A stretch of 64,000 bases of DNA from DASXHY01 sp036272195 (GTDB lineage Bacteria; Verrucomicrobiota; Verrucomicrobiia; Limisphaerales; DASXHY01), in the NCBI GenBank assembly GCA_036272195.1, contig DATAZE010000024.1, positions 215,354 to 279,353 on the forward strand, given 5' to 3'. A model generated the notes under the pieces. That model was not told the DNA's origin and made no database searches. It saw only the letters and a list, made by a program, of their open reading frames with translations. Positions 52,791-61,670 of the stretch are shown here, in pieces. The position numbers and the translations under genes are program-made. The number at the start of each line of letters is the position of its first letter. Position 1 is the stretch's first letter.

Positions 52791-53954
52791 ATGCGGATCA
52801 CGCACGTCATCACGCGTTTGATCATTGGCGGCGCGCAGGAAAACACTCTCTCATCGGTTCTCGGCCTGCGGCAAAAACCGGGATTGGAAGTCAAACTCGT
52901 CTCCGGCCCTTCCGCCGGGCCGGAAGGCTCTCTGGAATCATTCGATCCGCAGTTGCTCGTCCTCCCCAACCTCGTTCGCCCGATTCATCCCTACAGAGAT
53001 TTTCTGGCGCTGCGCGAGCTTGAACAACTTTTCCGCGAAACCAAACCCGACCTTGTCCACACCCACAGCGGAAAAGCCGGAATTCTCGGCCGCCTCGCCG
53101 CCGCGCGCGCCGACGTGCCACTCATCGTTCACACCATCCACGGGCCGTCCTTCGGAAATTTTCAGGGCGCAGCCGCAAATTTCGTTTTTCGCGCGGCCGA
53201 ACGGCGCGCGGGCTGCGTGACCACTCATTTCGTCACCGTGGCGGAAGCGATGACGGAACAATATCTCGCCGCCGGCATTGGCTCGCGCGAGCAGTACACC
53301 AAAATTTTCAGCGGATTCAATCTCGCACCGTTCCTTTCCGCCCAAAACGATCCCACCCTGCGCGCGAAACTTGGCCTCGCGCCGGAGGATATTGTCATCG
53401 GGAAAATCGCGCGGCTTTTCAAACTCAAGGGGCATGAGGATTTGTTCACCATCGCGCCGGAACTCGTGCGGCGAAATCCGCGGATAAAATTTCTGTTGGT
53501 AGGCGACGGCTCCTGGCGAAAAAAATTTGAAGACCGGGCGCGCGCGCTCGGTTTGGAAAAGCGCGTCGTCTTCGCTGGCCTGGTCCCACCTGATGCAGTG
53601 CCCCGTTTCGTCGGCGTCATGGATGCGCTCGTGCATCTTTCGTTGCGCGAAGGCCTGCCGCGTGCCCTGCCCCAGGCACTCGCCGCCGGCAAGCCGGTGG
53701 TCAGCTATGATTGCGACGGCGCGCGCGAGGTGTGCGTGGATGAAAAAACCGGGTTCCTCCTGCGCCCTGGCGATTTGAACGGCCTGACGGACAAGTTAAC
53801 ACGTCTGGCTGGCGACGCCTCGTTGCGCGAGCGCCTCGGACAAACCGGACGCGAATTCGTCCGCGACAATTTTTCAGTCGAGCGCATGGTGGATTCGTTA
53901 CACGCGCTTTATTTGAAATTGGCAACCGCCAGCCCGAACAGGCAGCATGGCTGA
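52791..53954 (+). CDS. GT4-family glycosyltransferase
   Basis: 387 residues, GT-B fold. N-terminal domain: THVITRLIIGGAQENTL, DLVHTHSGKAGILGRLAA, HTIHGPSFGNF. C-terminal donor domain: KIARLFKLKGHEDLF, LLVGDGSWRKKFE, VVFAGLVPPDAVPRF, LREGLPRALPQALAAGKPVV (the E-x7-E motif region of GT4). Retaining transferase for cell-surface polysaccharide; donor unknown. Overlaps the WecA-like gene by 8 bp, so co-translated. Confidence 0.88.
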   Translation: MRITHVITRLIIGGAQENTLSSVLGLRQKPGLEVKLVSGPSAGPEGSLESFDPQLLVLPNLVRPIHPYRDFLALRELEQLFRETKPDLVHTHSGKAGILGRLAAARADVPLIVHTIHGPSFGNFQGAAANFVFRAAERRAGCVTTHFVTVAEAMTEQYLAAGIGSREQYTKIFSGFNLAPFLSAQNDPTLRAKLGLAPEDIVIGKIARLFKLKGHEDLFTIAPELVRRNPRIKFLLVGDGSWRKKFEDRARALGLEKRVVFAGLVPPDAVPRFVGVMDALVHLSLREGLPRALPQALAAGKPVVSYDCDGAREVCVDEKTGFLLRPGDLNGLTDKLTRLAGDASLRERLGQTGREFVRDNFSVERMVDSLHALYLKLATASPNRQHG

Positions 53955-54957
53955 AGTGAGATTTGCTGTCATTTATTTGGCCGCTTTCGCCGGCGCGTCT
54001 TTCACGGCGTTGCTGGCGATGCCTCTGTGGAGAAAATGGTGTTTGCGCACCGGCCTCGTCGATGACCCGGGGCACCGGAAAATTCACGATGAACCCATGC
54101 CGCTCGCGGGCGGCCTGACGGTCATGACCGCCCTGGCAATTCCCACTCTGCTGGCCGTCTTCATCCTTTTGCTCTGGCCCCAGCTGGCGCAGAAAATCCC
54201 GCCACTCAACGCCGACACCACGCCATTGCTGACTCACGGCGTCCACCGGCGCAGCCTCGAACTGACCGCGATTCTCGTCGGCGCGGTGGGAATGCTGCTG
54301 GTCGGTTTGTGGGATGACAAACACGAATCGCGCCCCGCCGTTAAATTTTTCTGGCAGTTCGCCGTCGCCGCGCTGGTCGCCGCCTCCGGCGCGCGCATCA
54401 CGCTGTTCGTGCCGAGCATCGTGTTTAGTTACGCCGTGACGATTCTCTGGATCCTGACGGTCATCAACGCCTTCAATTTCATGGACAACATGAATGGATT
54501 GTGCGGCGGGTTGGGCGCGATTGGCGCATTTTATTTCGGCCTGGCGGCGGCCACGGCGGCGGTGCCGCAATATCTGGTCGCGCTCATCGCCTTTCTCACC
54601 TCCGGCGCGCTGGCGGGATTTTTGCCGCACAATTTTCCGCGCGCCAAATCCTTCCTCGGCGATTCGGGAAGTCATCTCGTGGGTTACCTGCTGGCCGTGC
54701 TGGCAATTCTCCCGCACTTTTACACCCCCCGCAATCCGCACGCGCTGGCGGTGCTGACCCCGCTTTTAATTCTCGCGGTGCCACTGGGCGATCTCGTTTG
54801 GGTGGTGATTCTCCGCACGAGAATGGGCAAGCCGTTTTACATTGGCGACACCAACCACCTTTCTCATCGCTTGGTTAGGCTCGGCTTGAGCCGCACGCGC
54901 GCGGTGTTAGTGATTTGGCTGCTCGCGGCTGCTTTCGGCGCGCTCGCGTTCGCCTGA
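53947..54957 (+). CDS. WecA/TagO-like polyprenyl-phosphate sugar-phosphate transferase
   Basis: 336 residues, about ten membrane helices. Diagnostic cytosolic motifs: GLVDDPGHRKIHDEPMPLAGGL (about 38-59), GLWDDKHESRPAVKF (magnesium-binding DD, about 118), NAFNFMDNMNGLCGG (about 176-190), FLGDSGSHLVGY (about 234) and IGDTNHLSHRL. Attaches a sugar phosphate to undecaprenyl phosphate, starting glycan assembly that the GT4 enzyme upstream can extend. Its last 51 bp overlap the end of the convergent ClC gene. Confidence 0.9.
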   Translation: MAEVRFAVIYLAAFAGASFTALLAMPLWRKWCLRTGLVDDPGHRKIHDEPMPLAGGLTVMTALAIPTLLAVFILLLWPQLAQKIPPLNADTTPLLTHGVHRRSLELTAILVGAVGMLLVGLWDDKHESRPAVKFFWQFAVAALVAASGARITLFVPSIVFSYAVTILWILTVINAFNFMDNMNGLCGGLGAIGAFYFGLAAATAAVPQYLVALIAFLTSGALAGFLPHNFPRAKSFLGDSGSHLVGYLLAVLAILPHFYTPRNPHALAVLTPLLILAVPLGDLVWVVILRTRMGKPFYIGDTNHLSHRLVRLGLSRTRAVLVIWLLAAAFGALAFA

Positions 54958-56823
54958 TTCCAATTCCCGCACACCCGGCGTGCTGCCCGACGCAATGGCC
55001 TCGGAAAACAGGTTCAAAACTTCCGAACGGGTGATGGCGCCGATAAGCAGGTTTTCCTTCAGCGAATTCACCACCGGGATGTTCCGCTGCTCGCTCGCCA
55101 GCACTACGGGCAGGACATCGAGCAGCCGTTGGTTCGGCGTCACGCACGTTGCGGGCGGACGCATCACGTCATAGGCAATCACCGCGCTTAATTCATCCCC
55201 CACACTCAAATACTCCTTCAAATCCTGCAATGCAACCAGGCCGATCAACCGCTGCTTTGCGTCCACCACGGGAAGGAAATTGTTGGAACTGGTCAGGAAC
55301 CGCGTGGCGATCTGCGCCAGCGTGTCATTCTCGCGCACCGGCGCCACGGGGGGCCGCATGATGTCGCCCACGGTCCGCTCCATGGTCGCGCCCAGCGTGG
55401 TGCTTTCCTGCGTGATCGAAAGTCCTTTGCGCCGCAGCGGCTCGGTATAAACCGACTCGGCCACGAATCGGCTCGCCACCACAATTGCCACCACGCACGC
55501 CAGCATCAAAGGCAGCATGATGGAATAATCGAGCGAGATTTCAAAAATCATGATGATCGCCAGCAACGGCGAGCGCGTGGTCGCTGCCAGCATGCTGCCC
55601 ATGCCCACCACCGTGAACGCGGCCACGGGCAAATCCATCCCGACTTTCAGATCGTGCAAGCTCGTTCCAAAAAAAGCACCCAGGCCGGCGCCCAGGAACA
55701 AAGTCGGTGTAAAAACACCGCCCACCGCGCCGGAGCCGACCGTAACCAGCGTCGCCAGCAATTTCGCCAGCACCACGCCGGCCAGAAACAGCAACACCAT
55801 CTCCGCACTCTGGTGCGAAGACGTGTCAGGCACGAGTTCCGTCGGGTCCTGCAGCAGCCACTTGGTTACCTCGTAACCGTTTCCCCAGACCTCGGGAAAC
55901 CACACCGCGATGATACCCACAATCAATCCCCCGATGGTCAGCCGCACATAAACCGGCGCGCGTATCCTCGCAAACAAATCCTCGCTGCCCTGCAGCAGTT
56001 TCAGGAATACCGCGCCCATCACCCCGGCGGCAACGCCCAGCAGGATAAACCACGGCAGTTGCGTCATTTTTGTGAACTCGAACGGCGGCACCTTGTACCA
56101 GGGATCGATTCCAAAAAACGTCCGGGTCACCGTCGCTGCCACCACCGAGGCACAGACCACCGGCGCGAATAGATTCATGGAGAAATTACCCAGCACAATC
56201 AGCGCGGCAAACACCGCGCCGGAAATCGGCGCGTTATAGGCGGCGGCAATTCCCGACGCCGCGCCACAGCCCACCAGCATGCGCAGTCGATACGGCGGCC
56301 ATTTAGCCAACTGACCCCACTTGGACGCCAGCGTGGCGGAGAGTTGCACGATGCCGCCTTCGCGCCCGATGGACCCGCCGGTATTGATCGTCACCAGCGA
56401 TGAGAGAAATTTGATGAGCGCCGTGCGCAGCGGCAGCCGCCCGTCCCCGGCCACGACCACTTCCAGCAGGTTGCTCGTGCGTTGCCGACCCACGATGCGC
56501 AGCCCCAAATACAGAATCAGTCCGGCAATCAACCCGCCCACCACCGGCGTCACAAGACGCTCCCATGGGTCCATCATTTTGGCGATTTCGACGATGTCAT
56601 TCGGGCGATGCAGAAATAGAAGCTTTACCCACTCCGTGCCGTAATAGAAAAAAAGATTCACCAACCCGCCCAGAATGCCCACGCCGACGGCAAGAATCAG
56701 GTGAAACGCCTGCTCACTGAACCAAATCCGTTGACGGATACGCAGCAGCCGCTGCCAGTGACGGCGAAAGAACGATTGCAAATTGTTCCAGAGCTCCGTG
56801 TCGCTAAGAAAAGCCACGCCCAA
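54907..56823 (-). CDS. ClC-family chloride channel/transporter with CBS pair
   Basis: 638 residues. ClC core (about 30-470): GGLIAGLILYLGLR, the selectivity-filter stretch GGSIGREGGIVQL (GREGP-type motif with Gly in place of Pro), GAVGGVFTPTLFLGAGLGAFFG, and the tyrosine-region SPLLAIIMIFEISLDYS. Two CBS domains follow (about 485-610: DIMRPPVAPVRENDTLAQIA and AYDVMRPPATCVTPNQRLLDVL). Moves chloride, possibly in exchange for protons; the gating glutamate is the Glu of GREGG. The last 17 codons overlap the WecA-like gene. Confidence 0.9.
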   Translation of the reverse strand: MGVAFLSDTELWNNLQSFFRRHWQRLLRIRQRIWFSEQAFHLILAVGVGILGGLVNLFFYYGTEWVKLLFLHRPNDIVEIAKMMDPWERLVTPVVGGLIAGLILYLGLRIVGRQRTSNLLEVVVAGDGRLPLRTALIKFLSSLVTINTGGSIGREGGIVQLSATLASKWGQLAKWPPYRLRMLVGCGAASGIAAAYNAPISGAVFAALIVLGNFSMNLFAPVVCASVVAATVTRTFFGIDPWYKVPPFEFTKMTQLPWFILLGVAAGVMGAVFLKLLQGSEDLFARIRAPVYVRLTIGGLIVGIIAVWFPEVWGNGYEVTKWLLQDPTELVPDTSSHQSAEMVLLFLAGVVLAKLLATLVTVGSGAVGGVFTPTLFLGAGLGAFFGTSLHDLKVGMDLPVAAFTVVGMGSMLAATTRSPLLAIIMIFEISLDYSIMLPLMLACVVAIVVASRFVAESVYTEPLRRKGLSITQESTTLGATMERTVGDIMRPPVAPVRENDTLAQIATRFLTSSNNFLPVVDAKQRLIGLVALQDLKEYLSVGDELSAVIAYDVMRPPATCVTPNQRLLDVLPVVLASEQRNIPVVNSLKENLLIGAITRSEVLNLFSEAIASGSTPGVRELESGERERAESSREQPNH

Positions 56824-56873
56824 ATCTAGCGTTTCTGGGAGGATTTGACGAGGGACGATTCACCCCACAACCC

Positions 56874-56910
56874 CGGTAGCAGCCGACGTAAGGAGGCTGA
56901 TTCTCTCGGA
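56874..56910. repeat. Dispersed repeat, GTAGCAGCCGACGT family
   Basis: GTAGCAGCCGACGTAAGGAG followed by GCTGATTCTCTCGG. Same family as 38882 and 13704. Confidence 0.75.
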
Positions 56911-56918
56911 ACAAATGG

Positions 56919-57053
56919 TCAAGCCGCTGAAATGATCGCCACCTCGCCCACGATCTCGTCGTCGTTGAAATAATCGCGCCATTTCCCGGAGGAATCGCGG
57001 TAAGCCATGCAACGGTAGTTCACGCATTGCACGATGAACGGCTGGCGCTTCAT
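56919..57053 (-). CDS. Small Cys-containing protein (44 aa)
   Basis: From the ATG at 57053: MKRQPFIVQCVNYRCMAYRD and 24 more residues ending IVGEVAIISAA. Two Cys five residues apart (10 and 15) and an acidic second half (FNDDEIVGEV). The frame stays open to 57227, but those codons are made of the heptamer array, so the short start is preferred; AAAGG lies 13 nt above. No family recognised. Confidence 0.5.
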   Translation of the reverse strand: MKRQPFIVQCVNYRCMAYRDSSGKWRDYFNDDEIVGEVAIISAA

Positions 57054-57187
57054 GCGCTGTGCCTTTGATCGCTGCAGAGTTTCAGTATCGTTACTCACGG
57101 CGTAAATTATTACGATCGGAGGAGCCGGGCCGCTAACCGTATTTTGCTCAATACTTGGCCAATTTTGGTGACACTCGAACAAGACAG

Positions 57188-57250
57188 AATGACAAATGAC
57201 TAATGGAACGAACTCGCCATTTGCCATTTGTCATTTGGCATTCGTTATTT
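57188..57250. repeat. Heptanucleotide inverted array upstream of metG
   Basis: Left: GAATGACAAATGACTAATGG (units of period 7). Right: GCCATTTGCCATTTGTCATT then TGGCATTC (period 7). Inverted to each other, hairpin-forming. Ends 47 bp before the metG start. Confidence 0.8.
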
Positions 57251-57296
57251 TCACCAATGTTGCCAAGCGTCCCTCCGTGCGCCAAACTGTCGGGGA

Positions 57297-58856
57297 ATGA
57301 GCAAACGGTTTTACATCACCACCGCCATTGATTACGTCAACGGCCAGCCGCATCTCGGCCATGCCTACGAAAAAGTCATCGCGGATGTCATCGCGCGGGC
57401 GCGTCGCAGCCTCGGTGAAGACGTGTTTTTTCTCACCGGCCTCGACGAGCACGGGCAGAAAGTCCAGCAAGCCGCGCAGGCGGAAGGCAAGGATCCGCAG
57501 GCTTATTGCGACGCACTGGCCGTCGATTGGAAGGCCTTTGTTCAAAAATTGGCGCTGACCAATAACGATTTCGTCCGCACCACCGAAACGCGGCACAAAA
57601 ATTTCGTGCAGGCGATTCTCTCCAAGCTGAACACCGAGGGCCAGTTTTACAAGGCGACTTACTCCGGGTTCTATTCGGCGAAAGAAGAAACGTTCCTCAC
57701 CGAAAAAGATCGTCGTCCTGACGGCACCTTTGACCCGGCTTACGGCGAAGTGGTTGAGCTCAAAGAAGAAAATTATTATTTCAAACTCAAAGACCATCAG
57801 CAGTGGTTGATTGATTACATCGAGAAAAATCCGGGCTTCATACAGCCGGATTCCCGCCGCAACGAGATCCTTGGCTTTCTGAGAAACAACACGCTCGAGG
57901 ATTTATGCATCACTCGTCCGGCAGCGCGGCTCAATTGGGGCATTCCGATTCCGTTCGATGCCAATTACGTCACCTACGTCTGGTTCGACGCGCTGGTGAA
58001 TTACATCAGCATCCCCGCCGCGCACGGTGATAAGACCATTAACACTGCCGTCGACTTTCGACCTTCGACCCTCGACCCCCAACTCTCCCTCTGGCCTGCC
58101 GACATCCACGTCATCGGCAAGGACATCGTGAAATTTCACGCCGTCTATTGGCCGATTATGCTCAAGGCGCTCGGTCTGCCGCTGCCGAAGCAATTACTCG
58201 TGCACGGCTGGTGGCAAAAAGACGGCGCAAAGATCAGCAAAAGCACCGGCAATATCATCGACCCCGTCGCCGTCATCCAGGAATGGGGATTGGATGCGTT
58301 CCGCTTTTATGTGTTGCGCGAACTGGACATCGGGGCGGATGGCAATTGGACCGACTCCGGTTTTCAATCGCGTTATTCCGCCGAGCTTGCGAATGGTCTG
58401 GGCAACCTCGTGAACCGTTCGCTTTCCATGCTCAAGCGTTATCGCAACGGCATCGTTCCCTCGCCGTCAAACGAACTCAAGCCGGACGCTGAAAAAGTGA
58501 TCGCCGAAACGCGCTCACTGCTGGAACAAAATCAATTGCAAGGCGCGTTGCAGGCCATTTGGTCCCTGGTCACGCGCGCCAATCAATACGTGGAACAGAC
58601 CGCTCCCTTTAAATTGGCGAAGGATCCCGCTCAAGCAAAGCGATTGGATGAAGTCCTGTACAATCTTGCCGAGACCTGCCGCATCCTCGCCGTTTTGCTC
58701 TGGCCGTTTTTGCCGGGCACGACCGCAAAAATTTACGCGCAACTCGGTTTGCAGGGTGAACCCGACAAATTTTCCGCCGCGTCCTGGGGTGGATTGTCCG
58801 CCGGCCACACCATTGGCGACCCCGCCCCGCTTTTCCCACGCAAGGACGAGAAATAG
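57297..58856 (+). CDS. metG: Methionyl-tRNA synthetase
   Basis: 519 residues, class I. HIGH motif as HLGHAYE (19-25), KMSKS motif as KISKSTGN (about 313-320). The connective peptide lacks zinc-binding cysteines, as in the short bacterial MetG class; no C-terminal tRNA-binding domain. ATG 57297 fits the family N-terminus MSKRFYITTAIDY; the frame is open upstream through the heptamer array but non-family. Between DALVNYIS and WPADIHVIGKD there is an extra loop, TAVDFRPSTLDPQLS (about 250-264), encoded by four tandem heptamers (CGACTTT-like) at 58053-58080. Confidence 0.94.
   Translation: MSKRFYITTAIDYVNGQPHLGHAYEKVIADVIARARRSLGEDVFFLTGLDEHGQKVQQAAQAEGKDPQAYCDALAVDWKAFVQKLALTNNDFVRTTETRHKNFVQAILSKLNTEGQFYKATYSGFYSAKEETFLTEKDRRPDGTFDPAYGEVVELKEENYYFKLKDHQQWLIDYIEKNPGFIQPDSRRNEILGFLRNNTLEDLCITRPAARLNWGIPIPFDANYVTYVWFDALVNYISIPAAHGDKTINTAVDFRPSTLDPQLSLWPADIHVIGKDIVKFHAVYWPIMLKALGLPLPKQLLVHGWWQKDGAKISKSTGNIIDPVAVIQEWGLDAFRFYVLRELDIGADGNWTDSGFQSRYSAELANGLGNLVNRSLSMLKRYRNGIVPSPSNELKPDAEKVIAETRSLLEQNQLQGALQAIWSLVTRANQYVEQTAPFKLAKDPAQAKRLDEVLYNLAETCRILAVLLWPFLPGTTAKIYAQLGLQGEPDKFSAASWGGLSAGHTIGDPAPLFPRKDEK
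58053..58080. repeat. Heptanucleotide array inside metG
   Basis: Tandem 7-mers CGACTTT, CGACCTT, CGACCCT, CGACCCC. In frame with metG and translated. Confidence 0.8.
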
Positions 58857-58887
58857 AATTGAAGGGATCGTAGCGCACCTCTGGTAT

Positions 58888-58963
58888 GTAGCGCAGGCTT
58901 TCAGCCCGCGGGTTCTGGTGGTTGGAAAGTCACCTGCGGGCTGGAAAGCCCACGTTACGCAGC
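58888..58963. repeat. Palindromic repeat, GCGCAGGCTTTC family
   Basis: GTAGCGCAGGCTTTCAGCCC at the left, GGGCTGGAAAGCCCACGTTA at the right, inverted. Shares long blocks (GCGCAGGCTTTC, GCGGGTTCTGG) with 48161-48276. Sits between the convergent metG and hypothetical genes. Confidence 0.8.
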
Positions 58964-58964
58964 C

Positions 58965-59648
58965 CTATGAAACCTTGGTTCGCGCCGCTAATCTCTCGCG
59001 CAATTCGCCCCGGGCAGCCTCAACTTCGCTTCGCGGCAAATTGCCTTCCTCAAGGCGCACATCGCTTTGTCCCAACAGCCGTTCATAAAACGAAATTCCA
59101 AACTCCAGCAACGCCACATTCTCCGGGTCCGCATCGAGGAGAGCAAATAAAGCATCTTCGGCCTTCGCAAATTGCCCAGTACGCTCATAATGCTCCATCA
59201 ACGCGGCATGAGTCGCCATCGGCAAATCGTTATCCGCCAGCGCCGCCACGAACAAGTCCACCTTCGGCACGAATTCCGGCTGCTCGAAACCATCTCCTCG
59301 CGCGAGACTGTCCAGTAGGAGATGCAATCCTTTCAAATAACACGCGCGACTGTCCGCCTCCCGGCCTTGCGCGGCTGCAATATCTCCCGTCTCTTTGAGC
59401 AGCGTTGTGAGAAAAAACATTTTCTCCCGCACCGCATGCATCGGCTCGCCTTGAATCAACTTCGCGAGCAATTCCGTTTCACTCAGCCTCAATAACGCAT
59501 CGGCATCCAGCCCGGTGATTCGCTTGAATTCCTCATCCGTCAGCACGCGCGAGTCTCCGAGTCGCCCATCCTTTTTCAACGCGCGAATGCGGGCCAGCGC
59601 CTCCGCGAACTCTTCAATTAACCGCAGGATATAATCACGCCGAATCAT
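58965..59648 (-). CDS. Hypothetical helical protein (possibly DUF6483)
   Basis: 227 residues, almost all helix: MIRRDYILRLIEEFAEALARI at the start, a long middle part with TPR-like turns (FAKAEDALFALLDADPENVALLEFGISFYERLL, cited for AEDALFALLDADPEN). The N-terminal RRDYILRLIE pattern recalls the DUF6483 family; that link is from memory and tentative. Soluble, no catalytic motif. Divergent from the histidine kinase gene by 147 bp. Confidence 0.65.
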   Translation of the reverse strand: MIRRDYILRLIEEFAEALARIRALKKDGRLGDSRVLTDEEFKRITGLDADALLRLSETELLAKLIQGEPMHAVREKMFFLTTLLKETGDIAAAQGREADSRACYLKGLHLLLDSLARGDGFEQPEFVPKVDLFVAALADNDLPMATHAALMEHYERTGQFAKAEDALFALLDADPENVALLEFGISFYERLLGQSDVRLEEGNLPRSEVEAARGELRERLAARTKVS

Positions 59649-59795
59649 GTTGGTGAATCAATGTTACCGCGCCTCAATCTGTCATAACATTGAATGGAAT
59701 TCATCGTTTCATTATAAAAAATTCATTGTTGTGTCGATATCAAAGCCCGGGTCTGCCGTCCCCATGGCAAATCACCTGCTCGCACTGAGTTACCG

Positions 59796-61415
59796 ATGGC
59801 AGATACAGAATTCCATTTCCTTAAAGACGCCGAAGCGAAATATCGCGGAATGTTCGAAAATGCGGTCGAAGGCATTTATCAAAGCACGCCCGACGGCCAA
59901 TACCTGGCGGTCAACACCGCCCTCGCGCGCATGTACGGCTATGACTGCCCCGCGGATTTGCTGGGTGAGGTCTCCGACATTCAAAGCCAGATTTACGCCG
60001 ACCCCACCTTTCGCGAGCGGTTCAAACAACAGATCGACCGGGACGGTTTTGTCCACGATTTGGAATACCAGGTGCGCCAGCGCAACGGAACCATCATCTG
60101 GATTTCTGAAAGCGCCCGCGCCGTACGTGAAAACGGCGACGTCCGTTTCTACGAGGGATTCATCGATAACATCACCGCCCGAAAGGAAGCCGAAGCCGAA
60201 CGCGCCCGCCTTGAAAAACAAATGCTCCAGGCGCAAAAAATGGACGCCGTGGGCACTCTCGCCGGCGGAATGGCCCACGACTTCAACAACATTCTCTGCG
60301 CCATTCTTGGTTACACTGAGCTTTCCTTGTTCGATCCCAAAGTTGAAGGCCGGACTCGCGACAATTTGCAATCCATACTCAAGTCCGCCCAGCGCGCCCA
60401 GGATTTAATCAGGCGCATCCTCACTTTCAGCCGCCCCAAGGAAACCGAGCGCCGCCCCTTGAAACTCAGCGGCATCATCCAGGAAGCCGTCAAACTGCTC
60501 AACGCCACCCTGCCCTCTTCCATCAAAATCTGCCTCTCGACTAAAACAAATGAGGATGTCGTCGTTGCCGACGCCACGGAAATCCATCAGGTCATCATGA
60601 ACCTGGGCACCAACGCCGGTCACGCCATGAAATCAAACGGCGGAAATCTGGACTACGAAGTCGAACTGATTGCCCTGAACGCAAGCCAGGCTGCGGCGCT
60701 CTCAGTTCCGGCGGGTTCCTTCGTTCATCTCGCCGTTCGCGACACCGGCACGGGCATGAACCCCGAAGTCCTGGAAAGAATCTTCGAGCCTTTCTTTACC
60801 ACCAAAGCTCCCGGCTGCGGCACCGGCCTCGGTTTGCCCCTGGTCCAAAAAATCGTGACCCGCACCGGAGGAAAAATTTCGGTCGAAAGCGAGGAAGGCA
60901 CAGGCACGACCTTTCATATTTACCTGCCTCAATCCCGCGACCCGGTCGAGGAACCGCCTTCGGCCGAACACAAGGTCCTGCGCGGGCGAAACGAACGCAT
61001 CCTGATCGTCGATGACGAAATCCCCGTCCTGAGCATGATGCAACAACGCCTCCGGCAAATGGGTTATCGCGTGACCACGCGCGCGGACAGCGTGGAGGCA
61101 TTGCAGACCTTTCGCGCCGAACCGGCGAAATTTGATCTCATCATCACCGACCATACCATGCCGTCCATGTTGGGCGCGGAACTCGCCGAGTTGGCGGGTG
61201 ATTTGCGACCGGACGTTCCCGTCGTCCTGATGACCGGGCTGAACGAACCGCCGGACTTTCTCAATTCGCCGTACGCAAGCCGCCGCGCCGTGTTTCAGAA
61301 GCCCATCGATTTCGTCGAACTCTCCCGCCGTCTGCGCCGGTTTCTCGACAAGCCCCACGGACATTCGCACCGAAAACCTGGCGCCCTCCGGCAGCCACTA
61401 CCGTTTTTAAGCTAA
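59796..61415 (+). CDS. PAS-containing hybrid sensor histidine kinase
   Basis: 539 residues, no membrane segment. PAS domain (about 12-130; MFENAVEGIYQSTPDGQYLAVN), HisKA with His161 in GGMAHDFNNIL (the NtrB-like/group with HDFNN), ATP-binding N, G1, G2 boxes (MNLGTNAGHAM, RDTGTGM, GTGLGLPLV), then a C-terminal receiver domain (about 400-520) with phospho-acceptor Asp452 in IITDHTMP, acid pair 406-407 and Lys in VFQKPID. Cytosolic sensing of an unknown signal. No separate response regulator adjacent. Divergent from the hypothetical gene upstream. Confidence 0.92.
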   Translation: MADTEFHFLKDAEAKYRGMFENAVEGIYQSTPDGQYLAVNTALARMYGYDCPADLLGEVSDIQSQIYADPTFRERFKQQIDRDGFVHDLEYQVRQRNGTIIWISESARAVRENGDVRFYEGFIDNITARKEAEAERARLEKQMLQAQKMDAVGTLAGGMAHDFNNILCAILGYTELSLFDPKVEGRTRDNLQSILKSAQRAQDLIRRILTFSRPKETERRPLKLSGIIQEAVKLLNATLPSSIKICLSTKTNEDVVVADATEIHQVIMNLGTNAGHAMKSNGGNLDYEVELIALNASQAAALSVPAGSFVHLAVRDTGTGMNPEVLERIFEPFFTTKAPGCGTGLGLPLVQKIVTRTGGKISVESEEGTGTTFHIYLPQSRDPVEEPPSAEHKVLRGRNERILIVDDEIPVLSMMQQRLRQMGYRVTTRADSVEALQTFRAEPAKFDLIITDHTMPSMLGAELAELAGDLRPDVPVVLMTGLNEPPDFLNSPYASRRAVFQKPIDFVELSRRLRRFLDKPHGHSHRKPGALRQPLPFLS

Positions 61416-61670
61416 ATTGTTTACAAAAAAACGTAGCCGCAGACGTGAGTCTGCGCTGATTAATTCTCTGGCTTACCCGGATGTGATTAAAAGTGGGTGA
61501 GAGTCAGGAGACGACAGGAAAGTCGCCCGACCATGGAATTAAACCGGAAGTTCCTCAAAGTGGCTCTCTGCGGATTGCCGTTTGCACAACATTCTTTGTC
61601 ATTCCCGGCGCAAAAGAAAAGGGCCGGCACTAGGCCGGCTCTGAAGTAGGTTGAATTTATTTGCGACAGA
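61416..61670. other. Intergenic region between convergent genes
   Basis: 255 bp. Contains a palindrome GCAGAC-GTGA-GTCTGC (61439-61454, in a GTAGCCGCAGACGTGAGTCT element) and the terminator at 61610-61640. Confidence 0.6.
61610..61640 (-). terminator. Terminator of the DUF4142 gene
   Basis: On the minus strand GCCGGC-CTAGT-GCCGGC followed by CCTTTTCTTTT. Lies 31 bp after the stop at 61671. Confidence 0.85.

Larger units (their letters stand above)
56824..57296. other. Intergenic region with repeats and a small ORF
   Basis: 473 bp between ClC (minus) and metG (plus). Holds a dispersed repeat (56874-56910), the small gene at 56919-57053 and a heptamer array (57188-57250). Confidence 0.6.

Noticed and set aside
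57228..57296. Longer metG start at 57228
   Set aside because: Adds 23 residues encoded partly by the heptamer array; MSKRFYITTAIDY at 57297 is the family N-terminus.
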